NCBI GenBank assembly: GCA_024645065.1
Contig: JAHEGP010000175.1
Coordinates: 1 to 6,868 of the forward strand
DNA: 6,868 bases
Direction: 5' to 3'
DNA from: Cellvibrionales bacterium
GTDB lineage: Bacteria; Pseudomonadota; Gammaproteobacteria; Pseudomonadales; JAHEGP01
Part shown: piece by piece, positions 1-5,649 of the stretch
How the letters are laid out: every line of letters begins with the position of its first letter
How positions within the stretch are numbered: position 1 is the first letter of the stretch
Notes under the pieces: generated by a model
Database searches by the model: none
Seen by the model: only the letters and a program-made list of their open reading frames with translations
Told to the model about the DNA's origin: nothing
Position numbers and translations under genes: made by a program

Positions 1-1
1 G

Positions 2-439
2 GGTGCAGGCCATGGAGCGGCGCTCGCTATATGGCTCGGCATCCTGCTGGATAGCGTGCCTGAGTCTCTGGTTATCGGCGCTACTCTCACCGTCGAGGGA
101 ATCAGCCTGTCGCTGATAGCCGGCCTGTTCCTGGCGAACTATCCCGAGGCGCTATCCAGTTCCCGGGGTATGGTACAAGATAAGTACTCCCGTGTTCGCA
201 TCGTGTTGTTGTGGTCGTCCATCATGTTACTGACCGGCATTGGGGCCGCTATCGGCAAGGGCCTGGTAGACGTCGCCCCGAGCGCCGCCCTGCCATTTCT
301 GGAAGGCCTGGCCGCCGGCGCCATGCTCACCATGATTGCCCAGACCATGTTGCCCGAGGCCTATATCAAGGGGGGCAGCATTATCGGTCTCTCTACCCTG
401 CTGGGCTTCCTCGCCGCTATTTCCATGAAGGTGTTTTGA
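2..439 (+). CDS. ZIP-family divalent metal transporter, C-terminal part (5' end outside window)
   Basis: The reading frame is open from the first bases of the window to the TGA at 437-439, giving 145 visible residues, so the gene starts upstream. The GTG at 56 is an internal codon: the residues before it are already a membrane helix leading into the key motif. Seen: about five hydrophobic segments. One carries D17-S-V-P20-E21-S, which matches the (H/D)xxPE metal-site helix of ZIP transporters. A second carries A-N46-Y-P48-E49-A-L. A third ends in M-L-P118-E119-A, and a final helix (about 125-143) reaches the stop. Repeated xPE motifs in helices are typical of ZIP permeases, which move Zn2+ or other divalent cations into the cytoplasm across the inner membrane. 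The usual His of the helix-4 motif is Asp here, so the metal is uncertain. Some relatives carry an N-terminal cyclic-nucleotide-binding domain; that part cannot be seen. Confidence 0.8.
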   Translation, partial: GAGHGAALAIWLGILLDSVPESLVIGATLTVEGISLSLIAGLFLANYPEALSSSRGMVQDKYSRVRIVLLWSSIMLLTGIGAAIGKGLVDVAPSAALPFLEGLAAGAMLTMIAQTMLPEAYIKGGSIIGLSTLLGFLAAISMKVF

Positions 440-440
440 A

Positions 441-560
441 GGCCTTGGTAACCAGGTGCGCCTGATGTATGTGGGTATGACCCGGGCCCGGGAGCAGTTA
501 CTGATCACCGCAAGCAAGCAAACCGTATTTACCGAACGTCTGGCGCAGATGGTGGCGTAG
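441..560 (+). pseudogene. Orphan C-terminal fragment of a UvrD/Rep-type (SF1) DNA helicase
   Basis: This 39-codon stretch ends at TAG 558-560. It reads G-L-G-N-Q-V, then RLMYVGMTRAREQLLIT (459-509), then a tail ending R-L-A-Q-M-V-A. The central part is a textbook motif VI of superfamily 1A helicases (consensus like RLLYVAMTRAR), where the arginines contact ATP. The tail with F-T-x-R-L also resembles natural C-termini of UvrD-like helicases. No other helicase motif is present: the same frame is closed by a TGA at 426-428, and the preceding DNA codes for the ZIP transporter in another frame. There is no convincing start codon or ribosome binding site. I read it as the 3' remnant of a deleted helicase gene fused next to the ZIP gene. 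Its stop lies 7 bp from the convergent LON-domain gene. Confidence 0.7.
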
Positions 561-567
561 CAGGCCT

Positions 568-1221
568 TCAGCCCACCGGGGAGGGGCTTTGCCCCAACGA
601 ATTGAGCAGTGCCAGCACCGTGGAAAGGCGTTGTTGCGGGTCGGTCATTTCCAGTAATTGCTGCTTCACCTCGGGGTCTGTACCCAACAGGCCGGTCACA
701 GCAAAACTGAATTGCAGTGCTGGCATATCTTGCCAGAATGCATCGTGCAATACCTTCTGCACGCCTTCCAGCTTGTGGGTCAGGGTCAGCAGGCGGTGAA
801 GCACCTTTTCCTTGCCCAGTTGCAGCTCGGCCATTTCGGTATCGCTGTCAACAAGCTCCTCACACTCCCAGATACTGAAGGGCAGGGTTTGAATTTCGTG
901 CTGAAGCCGCAGGCGGATGTTATGGTCGACGTTGATCAGCAGGCGACCGTCATCGAGTTGTTCCACCAGCTCGACCGGGCCGGCGGAAAACACCGCGCAG
1001 GGCTTGTAGGTTGACTGGTTGCTGCGCAGGGCCTCTTCGGTGGTTTGAGGTTTGGTATTGGCGTGCAGCACCTTCTGGGTATGGCACACTCCGAGCAGCA
1101 GATTGTTGTCGATACAGTGACGCACCATCTGGCGATAGCGCGGCTCGAATACGTGCAAGGAGCATGGCACCCACGGAAAATTCACCGAGCCGGGGATGGG
1201 AAACAAGGCCGCTTCAATCAT
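568..1221 (-). CDS. LON peptidase substrate-binding domain protein (Lon N-terminal-like)
   Basis: The product is 217 residues from the ATG at 1219-1221. It begins M-I-E-A-A-L-F-P-I-P-G-S-V, and HVFEPRYRQM follows at 23-32. This is the signature of the PUA-like LON N-terminal domain (consensus LFPL...L.IFEPRY..M). In full Lon protease this domain binds substrates; stand-alone copies of about 200 residues lack the ATPase and protease parts, as here, and their role is unclear (a cytoplasmic, protein-binding function is likely). The second half, about 120-205, is helical and charged, as in family members. The frame is open to an ATG at 1251, but conservation starts at the chosen ATG. GGAGG lies 12 nt upstream of it, a somewhat long spacing; the alternative ATG at 1233 sits directly against GGAGG, too close. 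It lies 42 bp downstream of the DUF3081 gene on the same strand, so the two may form one transcript. Confidence 0.8.
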   Translation of the reverse strand: MIEAALFPIPGSVNFPWVPCSLHVFEPRYRQMVRHCIDNNLLLGVCHTQKVLHANTKPQTTEEALRSNQSTYKPCAVFSAGPVELVEQLDDGRLLINVDHNIRLRLQHEIQTLPFSIWECEELVDSDTEMAELQLGKEKVLHRLLTLTHKLEGVQKVLHDAFWQDMPALQFSFAVTGLLGTDPEVKQQLLEMTDPQQRLSTVLALLNSLGQSPSPVG

Positions 1222-1263
1222 GGGGCTGTGCATCCTCCAACGCCACGCCATCCGCCTCGGTCG

Positions 1264-1521
1264 TTAAACCGCATCGTCGATATGTTGCATGCGCTGGAGA
1301 AAGTTATTCAGCGCGCTTTTCGACCGGTACTCCAACTTGTAGCTGTTGTGAAAATAGATGTACAGGTCGACTTCATCGTCACTCAAATGCAGGGTATAGC
1401 CGTCGAAATCCGAGCTCGCATGGATGCCCTGCAGCCTGTGGCTGCCCTTGGCCGCCTCGCCGTGGGTGACCACCTTGTTGTAGACGCGAAAGCCCTGGCG
1501 TACATCGAATGGGTCGGTCAT
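1264..1521 (-). CDS. DUF3081 family protein
   Basis: This small protein of 85 residues starts at the ATG at 1519-1521. AGGA lies about 10 nt upstream (in AGGACCTGAAAAAA), an acceptable ribosome binding site. The frame stays open upstream to about 1749, but that extension is Pro- and Arg-rich with no conserved look, so it is excluded. The conserved core is S-D-F-D-G-Y-T-L-H-L-S-D at 37-48, followed by V-D-L-Y-I-Y-F-H-N at 51-59 and Y-K-L-E-Y. This matches my memory of DUF3081, a gammaproteobacterial family of roughly this size and unknown function. The order (N-terminal helix, D-x-D-G-Y-T strand, F-H-N strand, C-terminal helix) suggests a compact alpha/beta cytoplasmic protein. It has no signal peptide or membrane segment. 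It lies just upstream of the LON-domain gene, probably as the first gene of a two-gene operon. Confidence 0.7.
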   Translation of the reverse strand: MTDPFDVRQGFRVYNKVVTHGEAAKGSHRLQGIHASSDFDGYTLHLSDDEVDLYIYFHNSYKLEYRSKSALNNFLQRMQHIDDAV

Positions 1522-1787
1522 TTTTTCAGGTCCTGGTTTTGACTGGGATACAGTGACAGTTACGCTGGGGTGGTAAGTTTGGTTTGGCTCTTGTGGGTCG
1601 CAGTCGGCACGAGCCGGCCAGCCTCGGGGAGTGCTGTTGCAAGGCAATCGCCCGGAGTTGGGTGGGGGTGGCCTAAACCCGGCGCCAGGCGAGGCGCGTT
1701 CGAATTTGAGTTGAGGTTTATCTCCTGAGTTTGAGACGGATATCCGCAAGGCTCGCTAGCGTGCGAGCCCATGCGGCCGCCAAACCA
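1522..1787. other. Non-coding interval between DUF3081 and the thiolase gene
   Basis: This stretch of 266 bases has no supported gene. Short open frames cross it but have low-complexity Pro/Arg/Gly-rich products and no ribosome binding sites. It should carry the promoter of the minus-strand DUF3081 gene near its left end, but I could not find a convincing -35/-10 pair there. Its right end holds the hairpin described separately. A weaker 5-bp stem (GCGCC 1682-1686 with GGCGC 1693-1697) is of doubtful meaning in such GC-rich DNA. Confidence 0.5.
1750..1769 (-). terminator. Hairpin after the thiolase gene, possible terminator
   Basis: GGCTCGC (1750-1756) and GCGAGCC (1763-1769) form a perfect 7-bp GC-rich stem with a 6-nt loop. 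It sits 18 bp past the minus-strand thiolase stop codon, where a terminator is expected. On the thiolase strand the stem is followed only by TTGCGG, not a run of T, so an intrinsic terminator is possible but not strong. Confidence 0.4.
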
Positions 1788-3074
1788 TCACCTCTCCAGA
1801 ATCGCCGTAACCCCCTGTCCCCCGGCGGCACAAACCGAAATCAGACACCGACCGGAGCCCTGGGTGCTGAGCAGCTTCGCGGCATTCGCCAGGATGCGGC
1901 CGCCGGTGGCGGCGAAGGGGTGGCCGGCGGCGAGGGAGCTGCCTTTCACATTCAGCTTGTCGCGGTCGATGCTGCCCAGGGGTTGGTCAAGGCCCAGGCG
2001 TTGCTGGCAGAAGTCGGGGTCTTCCCAGGCTTTCAGGGTGCTCAGTACCTGGGAGGCGAAAGCCTCGTGGATTTCATAGAAATCGAAGTCCTGCAGGGTC
2101 AGTCCGCAGCGGGCCAGCATGCGGGGCACGGCGTAGGCCGGGGCCATCAGCAGGCCTTCCTTTTTGCCGAGGAAGTCTACCGCTGCCGCTTCTGCATCAC
2201 GCAGATACGCCAGTACCGGCAACTCGCGCTGTTTGGCCCATTCTTCGGAACCCAGCAGCACTGCCGACGCGCCATCGGTGAGGGGGGTGGAGTTGGCCGC
2301 GGTCATGGTGCCGTTCTTGCCACCGAATACCGGCTTCAGGGCAGCCAGCTTTTCCGGGGTGGAATCGCCGCGCATATTGTTGTCGGCCTTCAGCCCGTGG
2401 AACGGTGACACCAGGTCATCCTGCCAGCCCTGGGAATAGGACCTGGCCAGGTTGTGGTGCGAATTCAGGGCCAGTTGGTCCTGATCTTCGCGGGTAATGC
2501 CCCACTCGGCGGCGGTAAGCGCCTGGTGCTCGCCCATCGACAAGCCGGTGCGGGGCTCGCCGTTGCGGGGCAGGTCGGGCAGATACCATTTGGTGCTCAC
2601 CAACTTCAAAGCCAGGCGGGCTCTCTCGACATTGGATTTCGCCCGATTCAGGGCCATCAAGGCCTTGCGGGTATCGTCGTTAATGCCAACGGGGGCATCG
2701 GAAGTGGTGTCGACACCGCCGGCTATCGCGCAGTCGATCTGCCCAAGGGCAATCTTGTTCGCCACCAGAATCGCCGCCTCGAGGCCGGTGCCACAGGCCT
2801 GTTGCAAATCGTAGGCGGGGGTTTCTGGCGCCAGCTTGGAACCGATCACGCACTCGCGCACCAGGTTGAAGTCGCGGGCATGCTTCATCACGGCCCCGGC
2901 CGCCACTTCGCCCATGCGCTCGCCTTGCAACTGGTAGCGATCGACCAGGCCATCGATCGTTGCGGTTAACATCTCCTCGTTGGAAATACCGGCATACTTG
3001 GTGTTGGAGCGCGCGAACGGAATGCGATTGCCGCCGATAACGGCGACCTTGCGGACTTTCTTACCTGCGAGCAT
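1788..3074 (-). CDS. Acetyl-CoA C-acyltransferase (thiolase), FadI/FadA2-like
   Basis: This is a full-length thiolase of 428 residues. It catalyses CoA-dependent cleavage of 3-ketoacyl-CoA to acetyl-CoA plus a shortened acyl-CoA, or the reverse condensation, in the cytoplasm. Visible catalytic residues are the nucleophile Cys94 in Q-Q-A-C-G-T-G, His336 in E-I-H-E-A-F-A, His385 in G-H-P-F-A-A-T-G-G, and Cys415 in V-C-A-A-G-G-Q-G near the C-terminus. The GHPFAATG form is typical of FadI and trifunctional-protein beta subunits rather than biosynthetic PhaA enzymes (GHPxGASG). The start is the ATG at 3072-3074, preceded by GGAGG four bases away. The open frame continues to 3179, but that extension overlaps the likely promoter and is not thiolase-like. 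It is divergent from the FabG-type reductase, a pairing resembling mycobacterial fadA2/fabG4. A fatty-acid or ketoacyl pathway role is inferred; the chain length is unknown. Confidence 0.9.
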   Translation of the reverse strand: MLAGKKVRKVAVIGGNRIPFARSNTKYAGISNEEMLTATIDGLVDRYQLQGERMGEVAAGAVMKHARDFNLVRECVIGSKLAPETPAYDLQQACGTGLEAAILVANKIALGQIDCAIAGGVDTTSDAPVGINDDTRKALMALNRAKSNVERARLALKLVSTKWYLPDLPRNGEPRTGLSMGEHQALTAAEWGITREDQDQLALNSHHNLARSYSQGWQDDLVSPFHGLKADNNMRGDSTPEKLAALKPVFGGKNGTMTAANSTPLTDGASAVLLGSEEWAKQRELPVLAYLRDAEAAAVDFLGKKEGLLMAPAYAVPRMLARCGLTLQDFDFYEIHEAFASQVLSTLKAWEDPDFCQQRLGLDQPLGSIDRDKLNVKGSSLAAGHPFAATGGRILANAAKLLSTQGSGRCLISVCAAGGQGVTAILER

Positions 3075-3102
3075 ATAACCTCCGGGTTTCACTGGGCGCC
3101 AG

Positions 3103-3120
3103 ACGCTGCAAAGCCAGCGT
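3103..3120 (-). promoter_or_regulatory. Inverted repeat in the thiolase 5' leader
   Basis: ACGCTG (3103-3108) and CAGCGT (3115-3120) form a 6-bp stem with a 6-nt loop, starting about 28 bases upstream of the thiolase ATG. A second, outer pair, CTGGGC (3092-3097) with GCCCAG (3124-3129), encloses it. The outer right arm touches the proposed -10 box, so the outer pair would work better as a DNA operator, while the inner stem could also form in the mRNA leader. No specific regulator can be named. Confidence 0.35.
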
Positions 3121-3129
3121 ACTGCCCAG

Positions 3130-3158
3130 ACTATACACCGGCTGGGGCCAGTGGCAAA
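3130..3158 (-). promoter_or_regulatory. Likely sigma-70 promoter of the thiolase gene
   Basis: On the minus strand a -10 hexamer TATAGT (3130-3135, five of six consensus bases) is separated by exactly 17 bp from TTTGCC (3153-3158), a weak -35 box. Transcription would begin near 3123 and give a leader of about 50 nt containing the inner inverted repeat and the GGAGG ribosome binding site. The good -10 and the ideal spacing support it; the poor -35 suggests that an activator may help or that the promoter is weak. Confidence 0.5.
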
Positions 3159-3172
3159 GATTCGGCGGGAAC

Positions 3173-3201
3173 TGCACACCCCGCAGGGTTTGCGTTACAG
3201 T
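3173..3201 (+). promoter_or_regulatory. Candidate promoter of the FabG-type reductase gene
   Basis: TGCACA (3173-3178) and TACAGT (3196-3201) are spaced by 17 bp, each matching four of six consensus bases. The start of transcription would fall near 3208, about 65 nt before the ATG. It is only a modest match, chosen because of position and spacing. Confidence 0.25.
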
Positions 3202-3216
3202 AGGCCAGCGGTTTTT

Positions 3217-3240
3217 GGCCGGGTATTACCAGCCCGGGCC
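3217..3240 (+). promoter_or_regulatory. Inverted repeat in the reductase gene leader, possible operator
   Basis: GGCCGGG (3217-3223) pairs with CCCGGGCC (3233-3240) with one bulged base. In the middle lies the odd palindrome GGTATTACC (3222-3230). It sits between the candidate promoter and the start codon of the reductase gene, where a repressor operator or a leader hairpin would be expected. No known fatty-acid regulator motif (FadR, PsrA, FabT) is matched by eye. Confidence 0.3.
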
Positions 3241-3272
3241 ATTGATACATTGACAGAGAAGGAAAGCACACC

Positions 3273-4691
3273 ATGAGTGACCTCTACCAGACCATCGCCA
3301 ACTCCAGTGCGGGCAACCGGGTATTTTCTGCCATCAAACTGCCCATTCCCCTGCAGTTGGAACGTTACAGCGTCGGCCTCAACTCGTTTGTGGCGGGTGA
3401 CGTGCTGGTGGGGGCGGCGGCCAATAGCCAGTTGATGGCGGGCGTATTGGGTGTGCTGAAAACGGCGCCCGCGGCGAGCATCCACACCCTGGTGGGTATG
3501 CCCAGCGAATCCGCTATCCAGAAGTGCTCGGTGAGCGCGGGCGTCAATGTGGCCAATTACAGCGCTTCGCGCGAGGATAAGCAGCGCTTCAAGGTGCTGC
3601 TGCTGGACGCCTCCGGTATCTCGAACACCGGTGAATTGGCGGTGTGCAAGCAGTTCTTCCAGCCGGTGATTCGCAAACTGGCGAATTGCGGTCGCATCCT
3701 GGTGCTGGGGCGTCCACCCGAGCAATGTGAACTGGACCGGCGCATTGCCCAGCGCGGCCTGGAGGGTCTGGTAAAGAGCCTTGGCAAGGAGATCGGCAAC
3801 GGCGCCAGTGCCAACCTGGTGTATGTGGCTGAAGGCGCAGAACATCAGTTGCACTCCACACTGCAGTTTTTCCTGTCGCCCAAATCCGCCTACGTGAGTG
3901 GCCAGGTGGTGCGGGTGGGCGCGGCCGATTTTGATGTCGCACCCTGTGACTGGGAGAAGCCGCTGGCCGGGAAGCTGGCGCTGGTCACCGGGGCGGCCCA
4001 GGGTATTGGCATGGCAATTGCCGAGACCCTGGCGCGGGATGGCGCCACAGTGATGGTGCTGGATATTCCACCCATGGCCGATAAGCTGGCGAAGCTTGCC
4101 GCGCGTCTGGACGGCGTCGCGCTCGAGGTCGATATCACCGCTGCCGATGCGCCGGCTATGATATCCAGCGCGGCGCAAGTACAGGGCGGGCTGGATATCA
4201 TCGTGCACAATGCCGGCATCACCCGGGATAAAACCATGGCGGGCATGAAAGATGATTTCTGGAACAAGGTGATCGACGTCAATATCAGCAGCGAGGAACG
4301 GATCAACGCCCGGCTGCTGGACGACGGCAGCCTGAAAGAAAATGGGCGCATTGTCTGCGTCAGCTCCATTTCCGGTATTGCCGGCAATATGGGCCAGACC
4401 AATTACGCCACCTCCAAGGCCTGCGTCATTGGCATGGTGCAGGGGATGGCGCCTGAGCTTGCAAGGAAAAACATTACCATCAACGCCGTGGCGCCCGGCT
4501 TTATCGAAACCCAAATGACCGATGCCATTCCCTTTGCCATTCGCGAGGCCGGTCGCCGGATGAACTCGATGAAGCAGGGCGGGCAGCCGGTGGACGTGGC
4601 AGAGGCGATTGGCTACTTCGCCTCGCCGGCATCCCAGGGTGTTACGGGGAACGTGATGCGGGTGTGCGGGCAGAGCTTGCTGGGGGCTTGA
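3273..4691 (+). CDS. fabG: High-molecular-weight 3-oxoacyl-(ACP/CoA) reductase, FabG4-type SDR
   Basis: The product has 472 residues, nearly twice the length of an ordinary FabG (about 245). Residues 1-220 form an N-terminal domain with degenerate Rossmann/flavodoxin-like features and no nucleotide-binding motif. Residues 231-472 form a complete classical SDR domain: cofactor loop T-G-A-A-Q-G-I-G at 239-246, H-N-A-G at 312-315, Asn337, Ser365, and Tyr378/Lys382 in N-Y-A-T-S-K. The catalytic tetrad is therefore intact. The C-terminus, C-G-Q-S-L-L-G-A, matches the conserved end of the FabG4 (HMwFabG) group, which reduces 3-ketoacyl-CoA/ACP and in mycobacteria prefers NADH. The start ATG at 3273 has GAAGGA about 9 nt upstream. 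It is divergent from the thiolase, suggesting shared acyl-CoA metabolism. The MaoC-like hydratase often found beside such genes is absent here. The N-terminal Met-Ser-Asp start and full domain order argue against truncation. Confidence 0.88.
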   Translation: MSDLYQTIANSSAGNRVFSAIKLPIPLQLERYSVGLNSFVAGDVLVGAAANSQLMAGVLGVLKTAPAASIHTLVGMPSESAIQKCSVSAGVNVANYSASREDKQRFKVLLLDASGISNTGELAVCKQFFQPVIRKLANCGRILVLGRPPEQCELDRRIAQRGLEGLVKSLGKEIGNGASANLVYVAEGAEHQLHSTLQFFLSPKSAYVSGQVVRVGAADFDVAPCDWEKPLAGKLALVTGAAQGIGMAIAETLARDGATVMVLDIPPMADKLAKLAARLDGVALEVDITAADAPAMISSAAQVQGGLDIIVHNAGITRDKTMAGMKDDFWNKVIDVNISSEERINARLLDDGSLKENGRIVCVSSISGIAGNMGQTNYATSKACVIGMVQGMAPELARKNITINAVAPGFIETQMTDAIPFAIREAGRRMNSMKQGGQPVDVAEAIGYFASPASQGVTGNVMRVCGQSLLGA

Positions 4692-4695
4692 GGGA

Positions 4696-4705
4696 GCGTT
4701 AACGC
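4696..4705. repeat. Perfect 10-bp palindrome at the start of the accessory segment
   Basis: GCGTTAACGC lies 4 bp after the reductase stop codon and just before the Fic reading frame. It marks where ordinary metabolic DNA gives way to a clipped Fic gene, so it could be an old recombination point. It resembles, but does not satisfy, the integron core-site consensus (GTTRRRY), and no attC partner arm is visible. A chance palindrome is quite possible. Confidence 0.3.
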
Positions 4706-4709
4706 AAGC

Positions 4710-5579
4710 TTGAATGAATGCCAAAGGGCTCGCTGGCTCTTGGAGCAGTTAAATGCAAAGGAGGATCATGGCCACATTGGCGGTGATTGCTCCGAACTCA
4801 AGGGCGTAGAGATGAAGGTACGCACCGTACCGGATACCTCGCTGGCCAGCAGCCGAAGCGGCGATACAATCTATACCCCACCAGTGGGGGAGGCATTACT
4901 GCGAGACAAGCTGGCGAACTGGGAGCGCTTTGTGAATGAAAACCAGGAGCTGGACCCGCTGGTACGCATGGCAGTGATGCATTATCAGTTGCAAGCCATC
5001 CATCCCTTTACCGACGGCAACGGGCGAACCGGACGCATCCTGAACACCTTGTATTTAACCCAGCAAGACTTGCTTACCCTGCCTATTCTTTACCTGAGCC
5101 GGTACATCATCGCGCATAAAGACCAGTACTATGCCGGACCACTCGTAGTCACCCGGGAAGCCGCCTGGGAGCAATGGCTGTTGTATATGCTGCGTGCAGT
5201 ACAAACCACAGCACAATGGACCATGAATAAAGTTCACACGATTCGGGACCTGTCTGAACATACCGCCGATTATGTCAAACGCGCGCTACCGAAAATCTAT
5301 AGCCGGGGACTTATCGACGTTATTTTCCAGCAGCCTTACTGCCGTATTGGCAACCTGGTTGATGCAGATGTTGCAAAACGCCAAACCGCATCTGAATACC
5401 TGAAAAAGCTGGCGCTAGCCGATGTGCTTATTGAACAGAAATCCGGCCGGGATCTGGTGTTTGTTCATACCGGTTGTTGCAGGTACTGCGGGAAGAGAGC
5501 AATAGGTTTGTGCCCTACCCGCAAAGTGATGCTGCTTAGGTTGATGACGTGGCGGAAAAGGCTAGGGGCCGCTGTGTAG
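4710..5579 (+). CDS. Fic-family AMP-transferase, apparently truncated at both ends
   Basis: The 289-residue frame contains a complete Fic core. H98-P-F-T-D-G-N-G-R106-T-G-R is the canonical catalytic loop (HPFxDGNGRxGR) that transfers AMP from ATP to a target hydroxyl. Before it lies the flap-region segment I-Y-T-P-P (54-58). After it come I-L-Y-L-S-R-Y-I-I and the winged-helix part (about 190-253) with L-P-K-I-Y-S and R-Q-T-A-S. Full-length relatives have about 370 residues. Here homology starts near residue 27, so about 120 N-terminal residues are gone, including the inhibitory (S/T)xxxE(G/N) helix of class II Fic proteins. After His253 (about 5470) the usual F-V-H-P-K ending is replaced by an unrelated Cys/Arg-rich tail. 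The frame begins with TTG at 4710 without a good ribosome binding site; an ATG at 4812 with AAGG 8 nt upstream is an alternative start. It is possibly a decaying gene or a shortened, unregulated enzyme. It is convergent with the PIN gene. Confidence 0.75.
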   Translation: MNECQRARWLLEQLNAKEDHGHIGGDCSELKGVEMKVRTVPDTSLASSRSGDTIYTPPVGEALLRDKLANWERFVNENQELDPLVRMAVMHYQLQAIHPFTDGNGRTGRILNTLYLTQQDLLTLPILYLSRYIIAHKDQYYAGPLVVTREAAWEQWLLYMLRAVQTTAQWTMNKVHTIRDLSEHTADYVKRALPKIYSRGLIDVIFQQPYCRIGNLVDADVAKRQTASEYLKKLALADVLIEQKSGRDLVFVHTGCCRYCGKRAIGLCPTRKVMLLRLMTWRKRLGAAV

Positions 5580-5598
5580 TGGCCCAATAAATCTAGTC
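5575..5598. mobile_element. Possible solo insertion-sequence end (IS3-like terminus)
   Basis: The stretch begins TGTAGTGGCCCAATAAAT and resembles the outer terminal repeats of IS3-family elements, which start with TG and often read TGTAGTGG-like. It overlaps the last codons of the Fic frame, just after the Fic homology is lost, so an old insertion or deletion event is a sensible explanation. No transposase gene and no opposite end are seen. The GC-rich arms GGGCC (5566-5570) and GGCCC (5581-5585) around it could instead form a weak terminator hairpin. The identification rests on resemblance only. Confidence 0.25.
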
Positions 5599-5649
5599 GC
5601 CAACTAAGGTTGTTACTCTTATCAATCGCCAGCAGTCCACAATTCGACG

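Noticed and set aside
56..439. GTG at 56 as the start of a 127-residue membrane protein
   Set aside because: The same frame continues upstream to the window edge and encodes the helix with the first half of the D-x-x-P-E motif, so the gene is simply cut by the window.
583..595. GGGGC-TTT-GCCCC hairpin near the end of the LON-domain gene
   Set aside because: It lies inside the coding sequence, has a 3-nt loop and no T-run on either side, so it is not a convincing terminator.
1731..2969. Plus-strand frames of 225 and 171 codons opposite the thiolase gene
   Set aside because: Both are mirror frames of a complete thiolase with its four catalytic residues, and their Gly/Gln/Ala-rich products show no domain.
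4696..4709. Possible integron recombination site at GCGTTAACGC
   Set aside because: It does not fit GTTRRRY, and there is no matching second core site or attC stem, nor an integrase in the window.
3195..4724. A very long open frame (509 codons) on the minus strand covering the whole reductase gene
   Set aside because: It is antisense to an SDR with all catalytic motifs intact. The translation is His/Ala/Gly-rich with no recognisable family, as expected from reversed GC-rich coding DNA.
4768..4809. ATG at 4768 with a strong AAAGGAGG ribosome binding site just ahead
   Set aside because: The frame ends after 13 codons, the spacing of 3 bases is too short, and it is not the Fic frame. It could be a leftover initiation site of lost DNA, but nothing supports a peptide.
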